From an uncultured Clostridiaceae bacterium (GTDB lineage Bacteria > Bacillota > Clostridia > Clostridiales > Clostridiaceae), in NCBI GenBank assembly GCA_946405135.1, contig CAMJGD010000001.1, positions 1-64,000 of the forward strand: DNA of 64,000 nucleotides, read 5' to 3'. Of the stretch, positions 61,928-64,000 are shown piece after piece. Position 1 is the first letter of the stretch. Each line of letters starts with the position of its first letter. The notes beneath the pieces were generated by a model, which saw only the letters and a list, made by a program, of their open reading frames with translations, did not search any database and was not told the origin of the DNA. Made by a program: the position numbers and the translations under genes.

Positions 61928-62053
61928 TAAGTATCCCTCCAAAATCTATAGATTCATTTATATTATAACCTTTTCAGGCAAATTCATACCGTAATAGGAT
62001 TAAGCCTCACAAAGATTTATTATACTAATTTATAAAAACTAATCAAGTTAATT

Positions 62054-62482
62054 TTAAAATTTATTTATTAAAGCTTCCACTCCCAAAACATAAGAATAGT
62101 ATCCAAAACCACTAATAATGCCTACACAGCCTTCTCCAGTAATAGTTTTTTTTCTGTAATCCTCTCTAGCAAGAATATTAGATATATGTACTTCTACCAC
62201 AGGTATATCAATACTTCTTATAGCATCTAATATAGCTATGCTGTAATGAGAATAAGCACCAGGGTTTATTACTATACCATCATAAAATTCTTCTGATATT
62301 CCTATTTTTGTAACTATGACCCCTTCTTCATTACTTTGAAAAAAATCTATGTTTACATTTGAATCTTTGAATTTTTCTAGTATAAAACTATTTACTTCGT
62401 CAAGTGTTTGAGCACCATATATATTTTTCTCTCTTTTACCTAATCTATTAAGATTAGGCCCATTAATAATCAAAATTTTCAT
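62054..62482 (-). CDS. aroQ: 3-dehydroquinate dehydratase, type II
   Basis: 142 residues from the ATG at 62482 (AGGAAGTTG upstream; the longer ORF lacks a site). Type II motifs: NGPNLNRLGKRE near 7-18 with Tyr in NIYG, the INPGAYSHYSIAILDAI segment with the substrate-binding residues and VEVHISNI with catalytic His. Third step of the shikimate pathway; next to aroK. Confidence 0.95.
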   Translation of the reverse strand: MKILIINGPNLNRLGKREKNIYGAQTLDEVNSFILEKFKDSNVNIDFFQSNEEGVIVTKIGISEEFYDGIVINPGAYSHYSIAILDAIRSIDIPVVEVHISNILAREDYRKKTITGEGCVGIISGFGYYSYVLGVEALINKF

Positions 62483-62626
62483 ATAACAACTTCCTATAAA
62501 ATTATTAATCTTTATAAATGAGTACAATCAATAATAATCTTTGAACAATGTTATTTTATCAAAACTATTCAATATTTGCAATTAGTATTATTTAATTTAT
62601 AATTTTATAATTAATTTATCTTTTGT

Positions 62627-63148
62627 CTATTTTTGTAGCATTTTTATAATTTCATCACTTATTTGGTACTTATTTTTGTTTTCGCAGCTTATGGATAAAT
62701 CAGCTTGTTCATATATATGTATACGCTGATTATAGATTTCCTGTACCTTGTCTTCTACAGATTTTCCTTGCTTAATTAAAGGTCTATTTCTATTTTTAGG
62801 TCTCTCAAGCCTATTTACTATCTCCTTTAAAGGAACCTCTAAAAAAAAAGTAATACCTATTTTTTTTAGATTAGCCATATTATCATAAAATACAGGCATC
62901 CCACCACCTGTAGAAATTACGGTATGATCTAAATTAGAAAAATTTATTATTAAATCCCTTTCTCTTTCTCTAAAATAGTTTTCTCCTTTATTTTTAAAAA
63001 TATTTTCCACAGAATATCCTTCCATATCTTCAATAAAGCTATCTGTATCCAAAAATTCCCATTTTATTTTTTGACTTAAAACCTTTGCTACAGAACTTTT
63101 TCCACTTCCAGGCATACCTATAATTATAATATTTTTATGTGTAATCAT
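62627..63148 (-). CDS. aroK: Shikimate kinase
   Basis: 173 residues with AAGGGGATG upstream. Walker A GMPGSGKSS (11-19), DTDSFIE with shikimate-binding Asp, REREREL-like FRERERDLI, the GGGMP loop and the LID with RPLIK. Phosphorylates shikimate. It lies downstream of the pilus-like genes on the same strand. Confidence 0.95.
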   Translation of the reverse strand: MITHKNIIIIGMPGSGKSSVAKVLSQKIKWEFLDTDSFIEDMEGYSVENIFKNKGENYFRERERDLIINFSNLDHTVISTGGGMPVFYDNMANLKKIGITFFLEVPLKEIVNRLERPKNRNRPLIKQGKSVEDKVQEIYNQRIHIYEQADLSISCENKNKYQISDEIIKMLQK

Positions 63149-63231
63149 GATCTCATCCCCTTATTATTATAACTCATAAATAAATAAAATTTAATGTATT
63201 TTAACAAAGTTTCCGAACTAAGACTTAAGTA

Positions 63232-63639
63232 TTAATTTTTAAATTCTAAACATATTATGCTATCAATGTTTTCTTCTTTTAGACTTTTAACACTTATAGA
63301 TTTAATATTCGTACCATAATCTTTATTTAACTTTTTAATAGTTTTTTCAAATTCATCTACATTACCTTTAAAATTCAATTCCATGCTCATACTTTTTTTA
63401 TAATCACTGTTAAATTTTGATATATTTATATTGTTGTTATCTGCAATCATTATAATTTCAGAAAAATTACATTTACTCTCTTCTTTACTTTCCTTTTTTA
63501 ACTCCATAGTAATATTATTATATTGTTTATAGCTGTTTTCATATTGTTTACTCAGTTTATCTATATGATTTACATATAAAACCTGTGCAAAAGAAAATAA
63601 TAATATGAAGGCTGTAATATAATTATAAACTTTTTTCAT
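63232..63639 (-). CDS. PilO-like small membrane protein of a probable type IV pilus cluster
   Basis: 135 residues with AGGGGGAGG upstream. One N-terminal membrane helix (about 5-23), then a coiled coil (KLSKQYENSYKQYNNITMELKKE, about 29-51) and a compact alpha/beta domain: PilO-like topology. Starts 2 bases after the preceding gene ends. In clostridia a type IV pilus gene cluster commonly precedes aroK/efp, which supports this assignment; sequence similarity alone is weak. Confidence 0.55.
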   Translation of the reverse strand: MKKVYNYITAFILLFSFAQVLYVNHIDKLSKQYENSYKQYNNITMELKKESKEESKCNFSEIIMIADNNNINISKFNSDYKKSMSMELNFKGNVDEFEKTIKKLNKDYGTNIKSISVKSLKEENIDSIICLEFKN

Positions 63640-63641
63640 AG

Positions 63642-64000
63642 TTACCTCCCCCTATTTTTTACATTAAAATATATTTTAAAAGTATAGGCATCTTTCTTTT
63701 TATCAATGAAAGAAACTTCTTTCAATAATAGATACTTATTATCTTTATTATTATCCACATATTTATTTAAATCCTGTATAGTATTAAAACTTACTGTTAC
63801 ATACAATTCATCACTTTTCATTTCTAGTTCTCCATAGTTTATTTCCCCTGCTTGTGACAAAATGTATATCAGTCCATCACAATTAAAACCTTTATATTTA
63901 TTATCTTTTTCTGCAATAGGCATAGATCTAAAAGAATTTTTAGATTTATAATCATCAAATTGTTTTTTATGTTTTACAGTATTAAAAGATATGAATATAA
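63642..64000 (-). CDS. PilN-like protein of a probable pilus cluster, truncated by the window edge
   Basis: The frame is open through the right edge: before the methionine at 63923 it reads back 26 more codons (IFISFNTVKHKKQFDDYKSK...), so an internal ATG is not the start. At least 119 codons are visible. The C-terminal domain is alpha/beta (ELYVTVSFNTIQDLNKYVDN, KLKEVSFIDKKK-like), of the ferredoxin-like kind seen in PilN. The last bases carry the GGGGGAGG site of the PilO-like gene. Confidence 0.5.
   Translation of the reverse strand, partial: IFISFNTVKHKKQFDDYKSKNSFRSMPIAEKDNKYKGFNCDGLIYILSQAGEINYGELEMKSDELYVTVSFNTIQDLNKYVDNNKDNKYLLLKEVSFIDKKKDAYTFKIYFNVKNRGR

Noticed and set aside
1-64000. 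CRISPR arrays, rRNA or tRNA genes
   Set aside because: No regularly spaced repeats and no tRNA-like cloverleaf or rRNA segments were noticed on either strand.

Overview
The window is low-GC, AT-rich DNA from an endospore-forming Clostridium (sensu stricto, species not determinable from this sequence). The chromosomal backbone is a familiar clostridial order read on the minus strand: dacB-like / ytfJ / scpAB / dacF / purine nucleoside phosphorylase / xerD / spoIIM / nudix, then spo0A-spoIVB-recN-argR-nadK-tlyA-dxs-ispA-xseB-xseA-folD-nusB-asp23, spoIIIAH to spoIIIAA, a CD1247-type protein, efp, aroQ, aroK and the first genes of a probable type IV pilus cluster that runs off the right edge.

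Two unrelated integrated elements interrupt this backbone. Element A (about 2292-21170, 18.9 kb) splits one gene. Its first 18 codons lie at 21160-21215 and the rest at 1364-2302, on the same strand. The two junctions share the 11-base sequence TGGCAAGGACA, and joining them there restores one continuous 327-codon frame (a Cys-rich FAD/NAD and 2Fe-2S protein of the PyrK type, coupled to the FAD oxidoreductase at 90-1367). A large serine recombinase (19483-21120) lies next to one junction, and the outer arms of the two junctions form an inverted repeat around the core like a serine-integrase attP. The layout is that of a sigK-skin type intervening element. Its cargo does not look like a phage: an AMP-ligase-like protein, an NlpC/P60 hydrolase, an ECF sigma/ABC operon resembling sigY-yxl with its own ECF-type promoter, dUTPase, a nucleotidyltransferase, a chemoreceptor, feoAB with a DtxR-type regulator, and a flavodoxin.

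Element B (about 33378-43310, 9.9 kb) is inserted in the 3' end of spo0A. The last 22 sense codons of spo0A are duplicated at 33351-33420, so spo0A stays complete but is cut off from its probable native terminator at 33226-33276. Element B carries a tyrosine integrase broken by an in-frame TGA, a twice-frameshifted IS3-family insertion sequence, a two-gene operon of a sigma-70-like protein and a 1097-residue RecQ-like helicase, a DUF3800-type protein and an HNH-like protein. The sigma/helicase pair is the best candidate here for an uncharacterised, possibly defensive, system.

Regulatory sites that can be read include a sigma-H type promoter of spo0A with a 0A box embedded in its -10 region, an ECF promoter in front of the ABC/sigma operon, an upstream Shine-Dalgarno separated from the spoIIIAA start by a hairpin, and many intrinsic terminators. 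No rRNA, tRNA or CRISPR array was seen.
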